Assembly (NCBI GenBank): GCA_031385325.1
Contig: JANNBJ010000189.1
Span: forward strand, 1 to 62,583
From: SYFY01 sp031385325
Lineage (GTDB): Bacteria; Pseudomonadota; Gammaproteobacteria; Pseudomonadales; Azotimanducaceae
Direction: 5' to 3'
DNA length: 62,583 bases
Shown in pieces: positions 45,452 through 54,956 of the stretch (positions are counted from its first letter, which is position 1; every line of letters starts with the position of its first letter). The translations under genes were made by a program, and so were the position numbers. A model generated the notes under the pieces. It had not been told where the DNA came from. It saw only the letters and a list, made by a program, of their open reading frames with translations, and made no database searches.

Positions 45452-47119
45452 TCAGAGCAAAGATTTCGGTACGAAGAAGAAGTCACCCACTTCGTGACCG
45501 GCTGCCTTGATGGTCTTGAAGTCTGGTTTCTGATCGAAGTGCATTGTCGCGGCGGCGGTTTCAACCCGGGTTTTGACACGTAGATACAGATCGGGTGCCG
45601 CCATCAACCCCGCGTTGCTTTCCAGTTCGTCAAGGAATGCTCGAGCGAAAACGGAATGACCGCCACCACCACCGTCGAGGACAGGTCGATCACCACCAGA
45701 GGAGAGCAGCAGGCGGGAACGTTTGCCCAGTTTGAAGGCGAGGAACTCACTATTGTCATAACTCGGCGCGTTGTCACCCATCAGCAGGAACGAAGGCTCA
45801 CCTGACAACAGCCCCGCATAACAGGAATCGGACACCACCAGAACCCGTTTGGCTTTCAGTCGAGACAAGTGACCGGACACGAATTCGTTGGACACCCAGA
45901 ACGTATCACGGGGTGGCGGGCTTGCATTGCTGGGTAGCCAGTAGCCCACTTCCTTGTTGCCTGTGGTCAATCGGTTGCCATGCCCCGCATAGAACAGCAG
46001 CAGATTGTCATTTTCCCCGACTACCTCGTAGAGGTCGTTGATCGCTTCCATCAACGCAACGTTGTCGCTGTCCTCGATGGTGATGACGGTAAAGCCGTAA
46101 CGTTCTTCGAGAATCTTGCGGGCTCGTTTTACGTCGTTCAGGGGTGTCTCGAGGCTCTCCAGGGAGTCGTAGTTCTGGTTGCCGATGAGCAGCGCAAAAT
46201 AACGGCCCAGCTTGAGATTACGGTAGGTCTTGTCTTCTACAGCCGCGGAAGCTGCATTCTGACTGGCGATTACTGCTGCGAGTGGCTGACGGGTTTTGGG
46301 TCTGTCATCAGGAAGAGGCTTCGGTGGCAGCGCGGCCAGTTCAGTGGTACTGGCCTGTTTCTGCGTCTCCAGCTGATCGATCAATGCCTGCAGTGTCAGC
46401 GCCTGCGTGCGGGCGGTCTGCGCAGCAGCGGATTGGTCCTGGCTGGCCTGTTGCAACGCTTTTTGCGACTGAGTCTGCATGGTCTGAACCTGGGTCTTCA
46501 GCGCGTTGATCTGTATTTCCTTCTCGGCGATGGACTGGTCCAGCGCGGCGCGCAGCTTGTCCTGCTCCCGATCTGCAGCAGAGGTGAACATGATGTCGTC
46601 TGCCGCGACGCCCCACGCCTGCCGATACCAGTTGAGGGCTTCCAGCCTGTTCTGTGGCACACCCTGGCCGGTTTCATAGAGGGTACCCAGATTGAATTGG
46701 GCGCGTGTGTTGCCTTGTGCGGCAGCCTTGCGATACCAGATCAGCGCCGCTTCGTAGTTCGGCGTAGTCCCGAGACCCTTCTCGAATATCTCGCCGATAT
46801 TGGTCTGCGCTACAGCGTCACCACCTTCTGCGGCTTCCATCCACACGTTCAGTGCGGTCTTGTAGTCAGATCGATCGAAAGCCACGTATTCACCACCGCG
46901 AATTTCGCAATCACTCGCGGTTGTTTTGGTCGGACGGCGGGCGGATAGAAACGTGCGCCTGCCGAGTTGTCGTACCTGGCCAGGCAGCAGGCAATCGACG
47001 ATTTGCAGTTTGGCGATCCGGTCGGACTGTTGCGCCGGCTCCGTGCCAGCCTGCGACCACGGAGCAGACAAGAGCACAGACGCCAGCACGACGGGCAGTT
47101 TCGGAAAATATCTGATCAT
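45452..47119 (-). CDS. Secreted caspase-like (peptidase C14) protein with Sel1-type repeats
   Basis: 555 aa. Signal peptide 1-25 (hydrophobic core ending WSQAG), Sel1-like repeats about 85-170 (NVWMEAAEGGDAVAQTNIGEIFEKG and NTRAQFNLGTLYETGQGVPQN are landmarks), a Gln-rich coiled coil about 185-262, then a C14 domain about 300-545. YAGHGNR gives catalytic His380 and VVSDSCYAG Cys433. Bacterial caspase-like peptidases cleave after basic or acidic residues. It overlaps the upstream kinase stop as ATGA, so the two are produced together. Confidence 0.85.
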   Translation of the reverse strand: MIRYFPKLPVVLASVLLSAPWSQAGTEPAQQSDRIAKLQIVDCLLPGQVRQLGRRTFLSARRPTKTTASDCEIRGGEYVAFDRSDYKTALNVWMEAAEGGDAVAQTNIGEIFEKGLGTTPNYEAALIWYRKAAAQGNTRAQFNLGTLYETGQGVPQNRLEALNWYRQAWGVAADDIMFTSAADREQDKLRAALDQSIAEKEIQINALKTQVQTMQTQSQKALQQASQDQSAAAQTARTQALTLQALIDQLETQKQASTTELAALPPKPLPDDRPKTRQPLAAVIASQNAASAAVEDKTYRNLKLGRYFALLIGNQNYDSLESLETPLNDVKRARKILEERYGFTVITIEDSDNVALMEAINDLYEVVGENDNLLLFYAGHGNRLTTGNKEVGYWLPSNASPPPRDTFWVSNEFVSGHLSRLKAKRVLVVSDSCYAGLLSGEPSFLLMGDNAPSYDNSEFLAFKLGKRSRLLLSSGGDRPVLDGGGGGHSVFARAFLDELESNAGLMAAPDLYLRVKTRVETAAATMHFDQKPDFKTIKAAGHEVGDFFFVPKSLL

Positions 47120-48522
47120 CGAGTGGTTTCCAGTTTCTGACGCAGGTCCTTGAGTCGAGGATGAGTTCCGAGGAATCCGTCGGTAACCATGATGTCCTCC
47201 AGATTGGCCAACAGGGCACTTCTGTCGGTGCCCTGATTGACGGCGCTATTGACCAGACCCGTCAGTAGGTCGATGAGTCGTCCGGTGACGTCCGGATTAC
47301 GCGGGTGCAGCGCGTAGGCTTGCTCATAGGAAGCCAGCGCACCGGCGTAGTCGCCAAATTTTCTGGACATGTCTCCGTCAGCGAGGTGTTGATTGATCAA
47401 CGACTGGGTGTTCTCGGGCAGCGCTGTAAATGCGGTGTCAGGCGCGATCCGGTCGTGTTCTTCGACCTGGACGTAGGCGTAGTAAGCACCGAGTGCAACT
47501 GCCAGTAGCGCTGCAGCACTGATTGCGAGCAGGGCGCTTTTGCGGCCTTCAAAAACACGCAGGAATTCCTGTGCGTGAGCGATTCGATTCTTGCGCTCGA
47601 ATTCGAGGCCGCCACGAATGGCCTGCCATTCCCGGCGTTTGAGACCACGCAGTGGTTCCGGTTTCATGCCGGCAGCGCGAGCCTTTGGCGCCGGTTGGCT
47701 GTTGAAAGGGTGGCGACCGCCGAGAAGCTGATACGCCGTGATGGCCAGCGCATACACATCGTCCGCGGGATGCGGCGGCGCACCCTGGAACATTTCCAGT
47801 GCAGCGTAAGAAGGGGTCAAGGCTCCAAGGTCACCGGCGTCGAACTGGGTCTGGCTGGACGCTGAAGCGTCGCCGGCCACCGGCGTCGCGCGGGCGATGC
47901 CGAAATCGAGGATCTTCGGGTTGAAGCCCTCATTGAGGAAAACGTTCCCGGGCTTGAAGTCCGAGTGCACGATGCCCTTGTTATGGGCATAGGCGAGACC
48001 GAGACATAAACCGCGAATGATCGATTTCACCTGGTGTCGAGGCATCCCTTGTGGATGCTGCCTGATCACCTCATCGAGGGGTTGGCCGGCCAGCTGTTCC
48101 ATCGTGATGTAAACGAGATCGCCATCACGATCGAAGTCGAAGACGGTTGCGATGTTGGGATGGGCCAGCGTCTGGGCCTTGCGGGCTTCTCGCTGCAGCG
48201 CGATGACCATCCGATCATCCTGCTGCCAGGTCGCCGAGAGTGCCTTGAGCGCAACGTGCGGATCACGGTCCTGGGCTTCGACCTTGCGCCGGTCGATGGC
48301 TCTATAGACCACGCCCATCCCGCCGCGGCCGAGAATCGAGACAATTTCAAAGCGGTCCTTGACCACGTCACCGGGTACCAGTTCGGCAGTCGATCCAGTG
48401 GCTTCCACCGCGCGGCTGCGGATCGTTGCATCCGCATCAACCCGCAGAAGTGTCTTGTCAAAATCGTCGAGTTGCCTGACCGACTCTGCGTTTTCCGTCT
48501 GTTTTGTGACCTGCGTACCCAT
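47116..48522 (-). CDS. Transmembrane Ser/Thr protein kinase with C-terminal TPR region
   Basis: 468 aa. A Hanks-type kinase domain (about 55-330): glycine loop ILGRGGMGVVY, VALK Lys93, GIVHSDFKPGN (HSD variant of HRD, Asp188), ILDFGIA. One TM helix follows at about 332-352 (ALLAISAAALLAVALGAYYAY), then about 110 residues that include a TPR-like stretch (YAGALASYEQAYALHPRNPDV). The kinase should face the cytoplasm and the tail the periplasm, next to the secreted caspase. Divergent from the autotransporter gene. Confidence 0.88.
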   Translation of the reverse strand: MGTQVTKQTENAESVRQLDDFDKTLLRVDADATIRSRAVEATGSTAELVPGDVVKDRFEIVSILGRGGMGVVYRAIDRRKVEAQDRDPHVALKALSATWQQDDRMVIALQREARKAQTLAHPNIATVFDFDRDGDLVYITMEQLAGQPLDEVIRQHPQGMPRHQVKSIIRGLCLGLAYAHNKGIVHSDFKPGNVFLNEGFNPKILDFGIARATPVAGDASASSQTQFDAGDLGALTPSYAALEMFQGAPPHPADDVYALAITAYQLLGGRHPFNSQPAPKARAAGMKPEPLRGLKRREWQAIRGGLEFERKNRIAHAQEFLRVFEGRKSALLAISAAALLAVALGAYYAYVQVEEHDRIAPDTAFTALPENTQSLINQHLADGDMSRKFGDYAGALASYEQAYALHPRNPDVTGRLIDLLTGLVNSAVNQGTDRSALLANLEDIMVTDGFLGTHPRLKDLRQKLETTR

Positions 48523-48643
48523 GGTTTCTGTGGATACTCCCGGGCATCCGTTGCGTCACCAAGTACTCTACAGAAGGAGCTGTCCGGTAATGGCGGGCGA
48601 ATCCGAAGTACGTGAAGGACCGCACAGAGCGATGGAGAGATCG

Positions 48644-51600
48644 ATGTCAAAGGATGGACTGACGGGAAAACTGATTGGACTGCTGACGTGGTTTTGTCTG
48701 CTGCTGCCTGGTATCGCCGCTGGAAACATTGATGTCTTCGGTAACGTGCTGATCAACGGAGGCCCCATCAATCCGGGACCGGGTGATCAGGATGCGGGAC
48801 CTGCGGCTTCGGTGGTTGTTGACGAGGCGTCGATCCTGATCATCAATGGTGGATCAGTACTGACCGCCGGCACGTTGTTCGCAGCGGCGCTTTCCTCCGG
48901 TCCGGCGCTACAGATGACAGATCCTGGCTCGCGCCTCAATCTCCTCGGCAATGGTGTGCGGGTCAATTCAGGCGCCGCGGCCTCGCTGCAGTTGCTCAAT
49001 GGCGCCGTACTCGATGCCGATGATCTGACCAATTGCCTTGCGCAGTGCGGGGTGATCATTGGCGAATTCGCCGGCTCAACCACGTCCCTGCAGGTCTCAG
49101 GCGTTGGCTCTCAATTATCGTCGGTGACCGACTTCGTGATCGGTCGGGCGTTCACCGATGTTGCTCTGAGCCTGATCGGAACGAGCACCGGAACGGTTGT
49201 GGTTGATGGGGGTGGCCGGATCGACTCCGGGCGAGTTCTGGTTGCGGCGGGGGTATTCAATGATCTGAGCCTGCTTTCCGCCTCTGTCGGCGTGGTTACT
49301 GTCAACGGTGCCAATTCACAATGGAATGCCAGCGAATTGGTGATTGGTGCCGGAGACGGAAGCGATGGCAGTGTGGTGGTCAGCAGCGGCGGCCGTTTCA
49401 ACGTCAGCGGGGCGCTATTGATGGGCGTAACCGGATCGTCAGCTTCGCAGCTTGACATCATCGGCGTTGGTTCACGCCTCAATGCGCAGAGTGGTGTGAT
49501 TTCAGCGCAGGGTAATGCGGATGTCAGCATCCAGACCGGTGGCGAGTTGTCGATTGCACGTGGGCTGATTGTTGGATCATCGGACGCGGAGGCAACGGGT
49601 CTCGTCACCGTGGATGGCAGTGGTTCAATTCTCAAGGTTGGTGATGATCTGATCGTGGGTGACGGCGCGCTGGGCTTTGGACAGATCGATCTGACCTCCG
49701 GTGGACGGTTAGAAGTGGGCGGTGCGACGGACCTGAATGCCAACGGAACGTTTATGGTGATCGGCGCACCCGCAGGCGCTGGTGCGCTGAATGTCAGCGC
49801 CAGTACGTTGATCGTCGACAATCGGGGATTGTCCGGGTTCACCCGACTTAATGTCGGCGAGGCGGGCGTCGGTGATCTGGTGCTTACCAATGGATCGACC
49901 GTGAATGTCATCAGCTCGACCAGTGGTCCGGTATTCTCCGGGATGAAGATCGGTAGTGGTTTTGGTCTCAATTCGGCGATTGGCGATGTTCTGGTTGACG
50001 CATCGACCCTGTTGATCCGTTCGCCAGGCGCGACACTGGACGTTGGTGAGGTTGAACCCAGTGCCTCGTTATCAACCTCAGGCGCCGGTTTTCTGGATGT
50101 GATCAATGGTGGCCTCGTGCGGGTTGATGGGCAAACCGGGATCGCGCAACTGCGGGTGGCGAACGGATCCAATGCCACTGGCAGTGTGACGATCAGTGGT
50201 GGCCGCCTCGAGCTGGTAGGTCTCAGTGCCAACATTTTTCTCGGCCATGACGCCAATGGCGGTGCAGGCAACGGGGACGCACAGCTTCGTGTGATCAATA
50301 ACGGCCTGCTTTCTGTCGCTGGATCCTCAGCGGTGAGCACTACGGTATTCGTCGGGCTTGGTACCGGCGACGGCACTCTCGACGTTAACACCGGGGGGCG
50401 AGTGGATATCGCCGGTCAATTGCGAATCTCCACCCCGAGGCCTGGCCACGACACACAAACCGGGCTGGTGCTGATCACCGATACGGGTGTTCTCAACACG
50501 ATTTCCACTGTGATTGGCAATCGTGGCATCTTGCAGGGTGACGGTCTTTTCACTGCTGAAACACTGTTCCTGCAGAGCGGTGGCACGCTTTTGTTGAACA
50601 ATCTGAACGGTGTGGGCAGCCTTGTCATCGAAGGTGGTTCCCTCGTCAATTCCAGCTTCAGTATCGGACGATCGGCCGGGCAATCCCTGCAGATCATCAA
50701 TGCCGGCTTGCTGAGTACCACATCCGGGCTCGATTTCGGCGCACAAACCAATACACGGGCGAATGTGTCGCTGTTCAATGGTGGCAGGATCATCACGTCA
50801 GGAGACCTGCGGCTTGGCAATGCAACGGGTGATCCCAGTGTGCTGTCGCTGCAGGTTGATGGTCGTGTTGATGTCGGCGGCAGTCTCATCGTGGCGGCGG
50901 GGAGTGCGGTGTTTGCAGGCGCAACCGGCAGCACCCTGAATGCGCAGAACGTGGTTCTCAATGGCGGCGATCTCAGCGTTGGCCCCGCCGGTGGTGTGAC
51001 GATTGCGGGCACCATCGTCGTCAATAATGCCGGGCGTCTTGCCGGTGGTCGAACCACCGCTGGAGGCGTCCAGATCAATGCTGGCGGTACTCTGGCCATG
51101 TCGGATCTCACCGGTTTTGTTTCGGTGGGGCTGGATTCCGGTCGTCTGGAGGTGCCGGGCGGCCGAGTCACGGTCGGCAATCTGCAGTCCGGCGGACAGA
51201 CGATATCGGCCACCGGGGCGTCGGTGGTGCAGGTTCAATTCATGAACATCGGCGCTGACCCGAATCTGCAGGGTCGGGTTCTGCTGGATGCCACGTCAAC
51301 CCTGCTGGCGAGTTCCGAGGTGGTGGTGGGTGGCTCGGGCCTGCTCAGCGAACTTCGATTGTCCGGCAGTTCTTCAGCGGTGATCAATCAGCGCCTGCTG
51401 ATCAATGCGAATGGACTGACCCGTGTTTCCGGCACCGGTGTGCCGGTCTTGAATACTCCGTTCATCGAAGTGCTGGGTGGAACGCTGTCGGTCAATGCAG
51501 GCATCGTTCGCGCCAATTCGATTCTGGTTGGCGCCGGCGGACTGCTCGATGCGGTGGCGTCCGTTGCGGTTCCTGATCCGCTACAGTCGGGCCTGGTGAC

Positions 51601-53599
51601 GGTAAATGCTGGTGGATCCCTGCGGACCAATACACTCGCTGGGGTCACTTCCCTGCGGCTTGATGGTGGCAATCTGCAGCTCTTGGGCGATCTTTTGCTG
51701 ACCACGTCAGGCAGTGATGTTCTGATGGCCAACGGCGCGCTCGGCGCGATCGGGGGACGGATTGACCTGCGCACCGGCACCTCCATAAACGTAACAGGCG
51801 CATCCACACGTTTGACCGCGAGTGGCAACCTGCAACTCAATGGTGGCAATCTGATTCTGGCTGGTGGTGGAACGGTGCAGGCCGGGCCGTTGACCGTTGG
51901 CGCATCCAGTTTGCTGGGTGGTACCGGGACCTTGATTTCGCCCAACGTCCTGATCGGCCCGGGCGGCACGCTGGCACCTGGCAACTCGCCCGGTACATTG
52001 AATGTTCAGGGCAATGTCAGACTTGATGGTGGGCGATTCCTGTTCGAGATAGGCGGCACTGGCGCGGGCCAGTTTGACGTGCTCAATGTCACCGGTAACC
52101 TGGACCTGGTGAGTGGGGCAGTGGAACTACTGCCGTTCAATGGTTTTCGTCCGCGCAGCGGTGAAACCTTCGACATCTTTACCGTCACCGGAACAACCAG
52201 CGTTGGGCCTGGGGTACAGCTGACCTTCAATGGCCTTGGTCCAGACTTTGAAGTCGGGTTCGTCAACAACGGGCAACTCAACGTCGGGACGCTGAAATTC
52301 CTCAACATCGATATTCAGCAGATCATTGGCCTGTCGGAAAACCAGGCCGGCATGGCGTTGTATTTCGATGATGTCTGTCCCCGCGTTGAAGGGTTGACCA
52401 ATGCCTCCAGTGATGAAATGGACCTCGATCGGGTGTGTGGCAATCTGCGCAACAGCCGGAATACTCCGGAGCAGATCGCCGCAGCACTGGAAGCGATTTC
52501 GCCCGAAGAAATTCTCGGACTGGTTGATACGCTGCTGCGATTCACCACCGTTCAACATGGCAATCTGTCGCAACGATTGAGCGGGTTGCGTTCCGGTCGG
52601 ATGCGGGTGGATGTCTCCGGGCTCGACATCATGACCGACAACGTGCAGATCAGCGGTGCCGATCTGCAGAGGTTTGCCGAAAATCTGATCGGTGGCGCCG
52701 CAGGCGGCACTGACGACTTTGCGAAGTGGGGATTTTTCACCGACGGCAACTTCCACTTTGGTGACAAGACGGCGGGTGAGCACGAATCCGGGTTTGATTT
52801 CGATACGGTCAACATCACCCTGGGCGCCGACTATCGGCTGAGTTCCAGTCTTTTTGTCGGTGGTGCCTTCGGGTACAACGAGATCAATGCTGACTTCGAC
52901 TCTGGTGGTGGTTTGCTGATGAAGGCATCGTCCCTGTCGCTGATGGGGACATGGTTTCATGGCGAGACGTTGTATGTGGATGCCATGGCGACGTATGGAT
53001 GGACCGACGCCGATACCTCGCGAATCATCCGTTATACCGACACCGGCGGCTTGCTCAGTCGTCGAGCAACCGGCCACACCGATGGCTCGCAGTTCCTGGC
53101 GAGCGTCGGCAGCGGCATGGACTTTGGCCGGGAGAAGTGGATCTACGGACCGCATGCGGGTTCGAGTTATACGGAAGTGCGTCTGGATGATTTCAATGAA
53201 GGAGGCGCGCTTGGACTCAACCTCGTCATTCCGAATCAGGTCACGCGCTCCTTCACGACAAATGCCGGTGTGCACCTGTCGTATACCGCAACGCCCGGCT
53301 GGGGTGTGTTTGTGCCGTACCTGCGAATCGACTATGTCCATGAGTTTGAAGATGCAGGTCAGGAAGCGGATGTGAGTCTGGTTGCGGATCGATTCCGGTT
53401 TGACCCGCTCGATCCGAGTCGGCCTGCAGCCGTCAGGACCGACGATGCCGACGCGGACTATTGGGCCTGGTCAGTTGGAGCCCATGCTCAGTTTGTGCAT
53501 GGTTTTTCCGCGTTTCTGAACTACAAGGGCACTCAAGGTATCAAGGATCTCGACCTTGGTGAGATCACGGTAGGTCTCAGATTTGAGCGAGGCTTCTAG
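48644..53599 (+). CDS. Giant autotransporter (type Va) with beta-helical passenger
   Basis: 1651 aa. A signal peptide follows MSKDGLTGKLIGLLTWF; the passenger (to about residue 1200) is a repeat-rich beta-helix of NGG/G-type turns, e.g. LVSGGRLEVGG-like units. A PEP-like linker at about 1160-1300 contains two Cys and a helix LAAALEAISPEEIL, as in gammaproteobacterial autotransporters, then a 12-strand barrel ends in GLRFERGF (terminal Phe). ATG at 48644 has GGAGAG four bases upstream; ATG at 48632 is the alternative. Export to the cell surface is expected; the function of the passenger is unknown. Confidence 0.9.
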   Translation: MSKDGLTGKLIGLLTWFCLLLPGIAAGNIDVFGNVLINGGPINPGPGDQDAGPAASVVVDEASILIINGGSVLTAGTLFAAALSSGPALQMTDPGSRLNLLGNGVRVNSGAAASLQLLNGAVLDADDLTNCLAQCGVIIGEFAGSTTSLQVSGVGSQLSSVTDFVIGRAFTDVALSLIGTSTGTVVVDGGGRIDSGRVLVAAGVFNDLSLLSASVGVVTVNGANSQWNASELVIGAGDGSDGSVVVSSGGRFNVSGALLMGVTGSSASQLDIIGVGSRLNAQSGVISAQGNADVSIQTGGELSIARGLIVGSSDAEATGLVTVDGSGSILKVGDDLIVGDGALGFGQIDLTSGGRLEVGGATDLNANGTFMVIGAPAGAGALNVSASTLIVDNRGLSGFTRLNVGEAGVGDLVLTNGSTVNVISSTSGPVFSGMKIGSGFGLNSAIGDVLVDASTLLIRSPGATLDVGEVEPSASLSTSGAGFLDVINGGLVRVDGQTGIAQLRVANGSNATGSVTISGGRLELVGLSANIFLGHDANGGAGNGDAQLRVINNGLLSVAGSSAVSTTVFVGLGTGDGTLDVNTGGRVDIAGQLRISTPRPGHDTQTGLVLITDTGVLNTISTVIGNRGILQGDGLFTAETLFLQSGGTLLLNNLNGVGSLVIEGGSLVNSSFSIGRSAGQSLQIINAGLLSTTSGLDFGAQTNTRANVSLFNGGRIITSGDLRLGNATGDPSVLSLQVDGRVDVGGSLIVAAGSAVFAGATGSTLNAQNVVLNGGDLSVGPAGGVTIAGTIVVNNAGRLAGGRTTAGGVQINAGGTLAMSDLTGFVSVGLDSGRLEVPGGRVTVGNLQSGGQTISATGASVVQVQFMNIGADPNLQGRVLLDATSTLLASSEVVVGGSGLLSELRLSGSSSAVINQRLLINANGLTRVSGTGVPVLNTPFIEVLGGTLSVNAGIVRANSILVGAGGLLDAVASVAVPDPLQSGLVTVNAGGSLRTNTLAGVTSLRLDGGNLQLLGDLLLTTSGSDVLMANGALGAIGGRIDLRTGTSINVTGASTRLTASGNLQLNGGNLILAGGGTVQAGPLTVGASSLLGGTGTLISPNVLIGPGGTLAPGNSPGTLNVQGNVRLDGGRFLFEIGGTGAGQFDVLNVTGNLDLVSGAVELLPFNGFRPRSGETFDIFTVTGTTSVGPGVQLTFNGLGPDFEVGFVNNGQLNVGTLKFLNIDIQQIIGLSENQAGMALYFDDVCPRVEGLTNASSDEMDLDRVCGNLRNSRNTPEQIAAALEAISPEEILGLVDTLLRFTTVQHGNLSQRLSGLRSGRMRVDVSGLDIMTDNVQISGADLQRFAENLIGGAAGGTDDFAKWGFFTDGNFHFGDKTAGEHESGFDFDTVNITLGADYRLSSSLFVGGAFGYNEINADFDSGGGLLMKASSLSLMGTWFHGETLYVDAMATYGWTDADTSRIIRYTDTGGLLSRRATGHTDGSQFLASVGSGMDFGREKWIYGPHAGSSYTEVRLDDFNEGGALGLNLVIPNQVTRSFTTNAGVHLSYTATPGWGVFVPYLRIDYVHEFEDAGQEADVSLVADRFRFDPLDPSRPAAVRTDDADADYWAWSVGAHAQFVHGFSAFLNYKGTQGIKDLDLGEITVGLRFERGF

Positions 53600-53675
53600 C
53601 AGCCTGTCGGACTTGAGCGATCGTAGCGAGGGCGTCGAGAGCCGTGAAAACGCTGGGAGGCGCGCACCGCTCAGA

Positions 53676-54956
53676 TCAACTGACCAGCGCCTGGTAAACC
53701 CGCGTACGCAACTCCCGACGGATCGGATAGGTGGACGACGGCATGAGCTGGGTCCAGAACACCACGTAGAGGTCTTCGAGTGGATCGATCCAGAAAAAAG
53801 TGCTGGCCGCGCCGCCCCAATGATGTTCACCCGGTGAGGCAATGATGCTTGCCTTGACGGGATCGAGTACGACTGCGAAGCCCAGACCGAAGCCGATGCC
53901 TTCGTAACTGGTCTCACTCCAGGTGGGTTGACCCATGGCGGCCATGTCACGGTTTTCGGGCAGCTGATTGGTGCGCATGTAGGCGACGGTCTTCCGGCTG
54001 AGCAGGCGCTGACCTTCGAGTTCACCACCGTCCAAGAGCATCTGGCAGAACCGACCATAGTCCGTGAGTGTGCCTGTCAGACCACCGCCGCCGGAGAAGT
54101 GCGTGGTGGGTGCAAGATATCGACTGGTGGCAGCGGCTTCCTGGAGCTTGAGTCCGCGGCGTGCAGGTGCATCCTGTGCCGGGGTCGTGCGCGCCGCTGC
54201 GATGCTTGCCATACCACCACCGGTGGCGACGTTGTAACAGGCCGCCAGACGATGTGCATTCTCGGGCCGGACATGAAAGCCGGTATCCCGCATGCGCAGT
54301 GGTCCGAGGATCTTCTCATCGAAGAAGGCTTGCAGTGTCTTGCCGGACCACACTTCAACGAGACGCCCAAGCACATCGGTTGAAACTGAATAGTTCCATG
54401 CGGACCCGGGCTGACAAATCAGCGGCAACGCCGCGACTTTGCGCACCCAGTCCGCGAGCGTTGCGCCCGTTTGCGGGAGTTCGGTTTCTGCTTCCCGATA
54501 GGCTTTGTCAACGACATTGGACTGCATGAATCCATAGGTGAGGCCGGACGTGTGTGTCATCAGGTGGCGAACGGTCATGGGCGTCGTCGGGGCTACCAGA
54601 TCGCTGATGGACCCGCCGGTCCAGACCCTGGTTGAACGAAACTCGGGCAGGAATTTGGCAACCGGGTCATCGAGAAAAAAATGGCCTTCTTCGTAACACA
54701 TCATGGCTGCGACGGTAGTGACTGCCTTGGTCATCGAATAGAGCCGCACAATGGTGTCGGTGGTGAACGGTTTACCGGTACTGAGTTCAGCCAGGCCTGC
54801 GGCTTCGCAGAACACCGGCACACCGTGCCGGGCCACCAGAACGCTGGCGCCCGCCAGTTTGTCGCCGCTGACTTGTTCGTTCAGCCAGTCACGCAGTCGT
54901 TGCAGGCGTTCCGGGCTGAAGCCGGCAGCGGTTGGGTTGACGAAGTCGATGGTCAT
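53676..54956 (-). CDS. Serine hydrolase, beta-lactamase class C-like
   Basis: 426 aa with no clear signal peptide. The catalytic SxxK is YSMTKAV (Ser-Met-Thr-Lys); SVSTDVL supplies the YxN-type Tyr/Ser region and HHWGG the third (HxG) motif. This family includes esterases and lipases of EstB type, and statin or carboxylesterase relatives. Start is ATG at 54956, with GAGGAATT upstream, and it overlaps the PhyH gene by ATGA. It is the last gene of a four-gene operon starting at 58185. Confidence 0.87.
   Translation of the reverse strand: MTIDFVNPTAAGFSPERLQRLRDWLNEQVSGDKLAGASVLVARHGVPVFCEAAGLAELSTGKPFTTDTIVRLYSMTKAVTTVAAMMCYEEGHFFLDDPVAKFLPEFRSTRVWTGGSISDLVAPTTPMTVRHLMTHTSGLTYGFMQSNVVDKAYREAETELPQTGATLADWVRKVAALPLICQPGSAWNYSVSTDVLGRLVEVWSGKTLQAFFDEKILGPLRMRDTGFHVRPENAHRLAACYNVATGGGMASIAAARTTPAQDAPARRGLKLQEAAATSRYLAPTTHFSGGGGLTGTLTDYGRFCQMLLDGGELEGQRLLSRKTVAYMRTNQLPENRDMAAMGQPTWSETSYEGIGFGLGFAVVLDPVKASIIASPGEHHWGGAASTFFWIDPLEDLYVVFWTQLMPSSTYPIRRELRTRVYQALVS

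Noticed and set aside
49111..53341. Several long minus-strand ORFs inside the autotransporter
   Set aside because: They mirror the repetitive passenger codons (Ser/Pro/Thr-rich) and have no start signals or homology.
54953..54956. Short overlaps as frameshift signals
   Set aside because: All are plain ATGA stop-start overlaps with complete domains on either side, so translational coupling rather than frameshifting.
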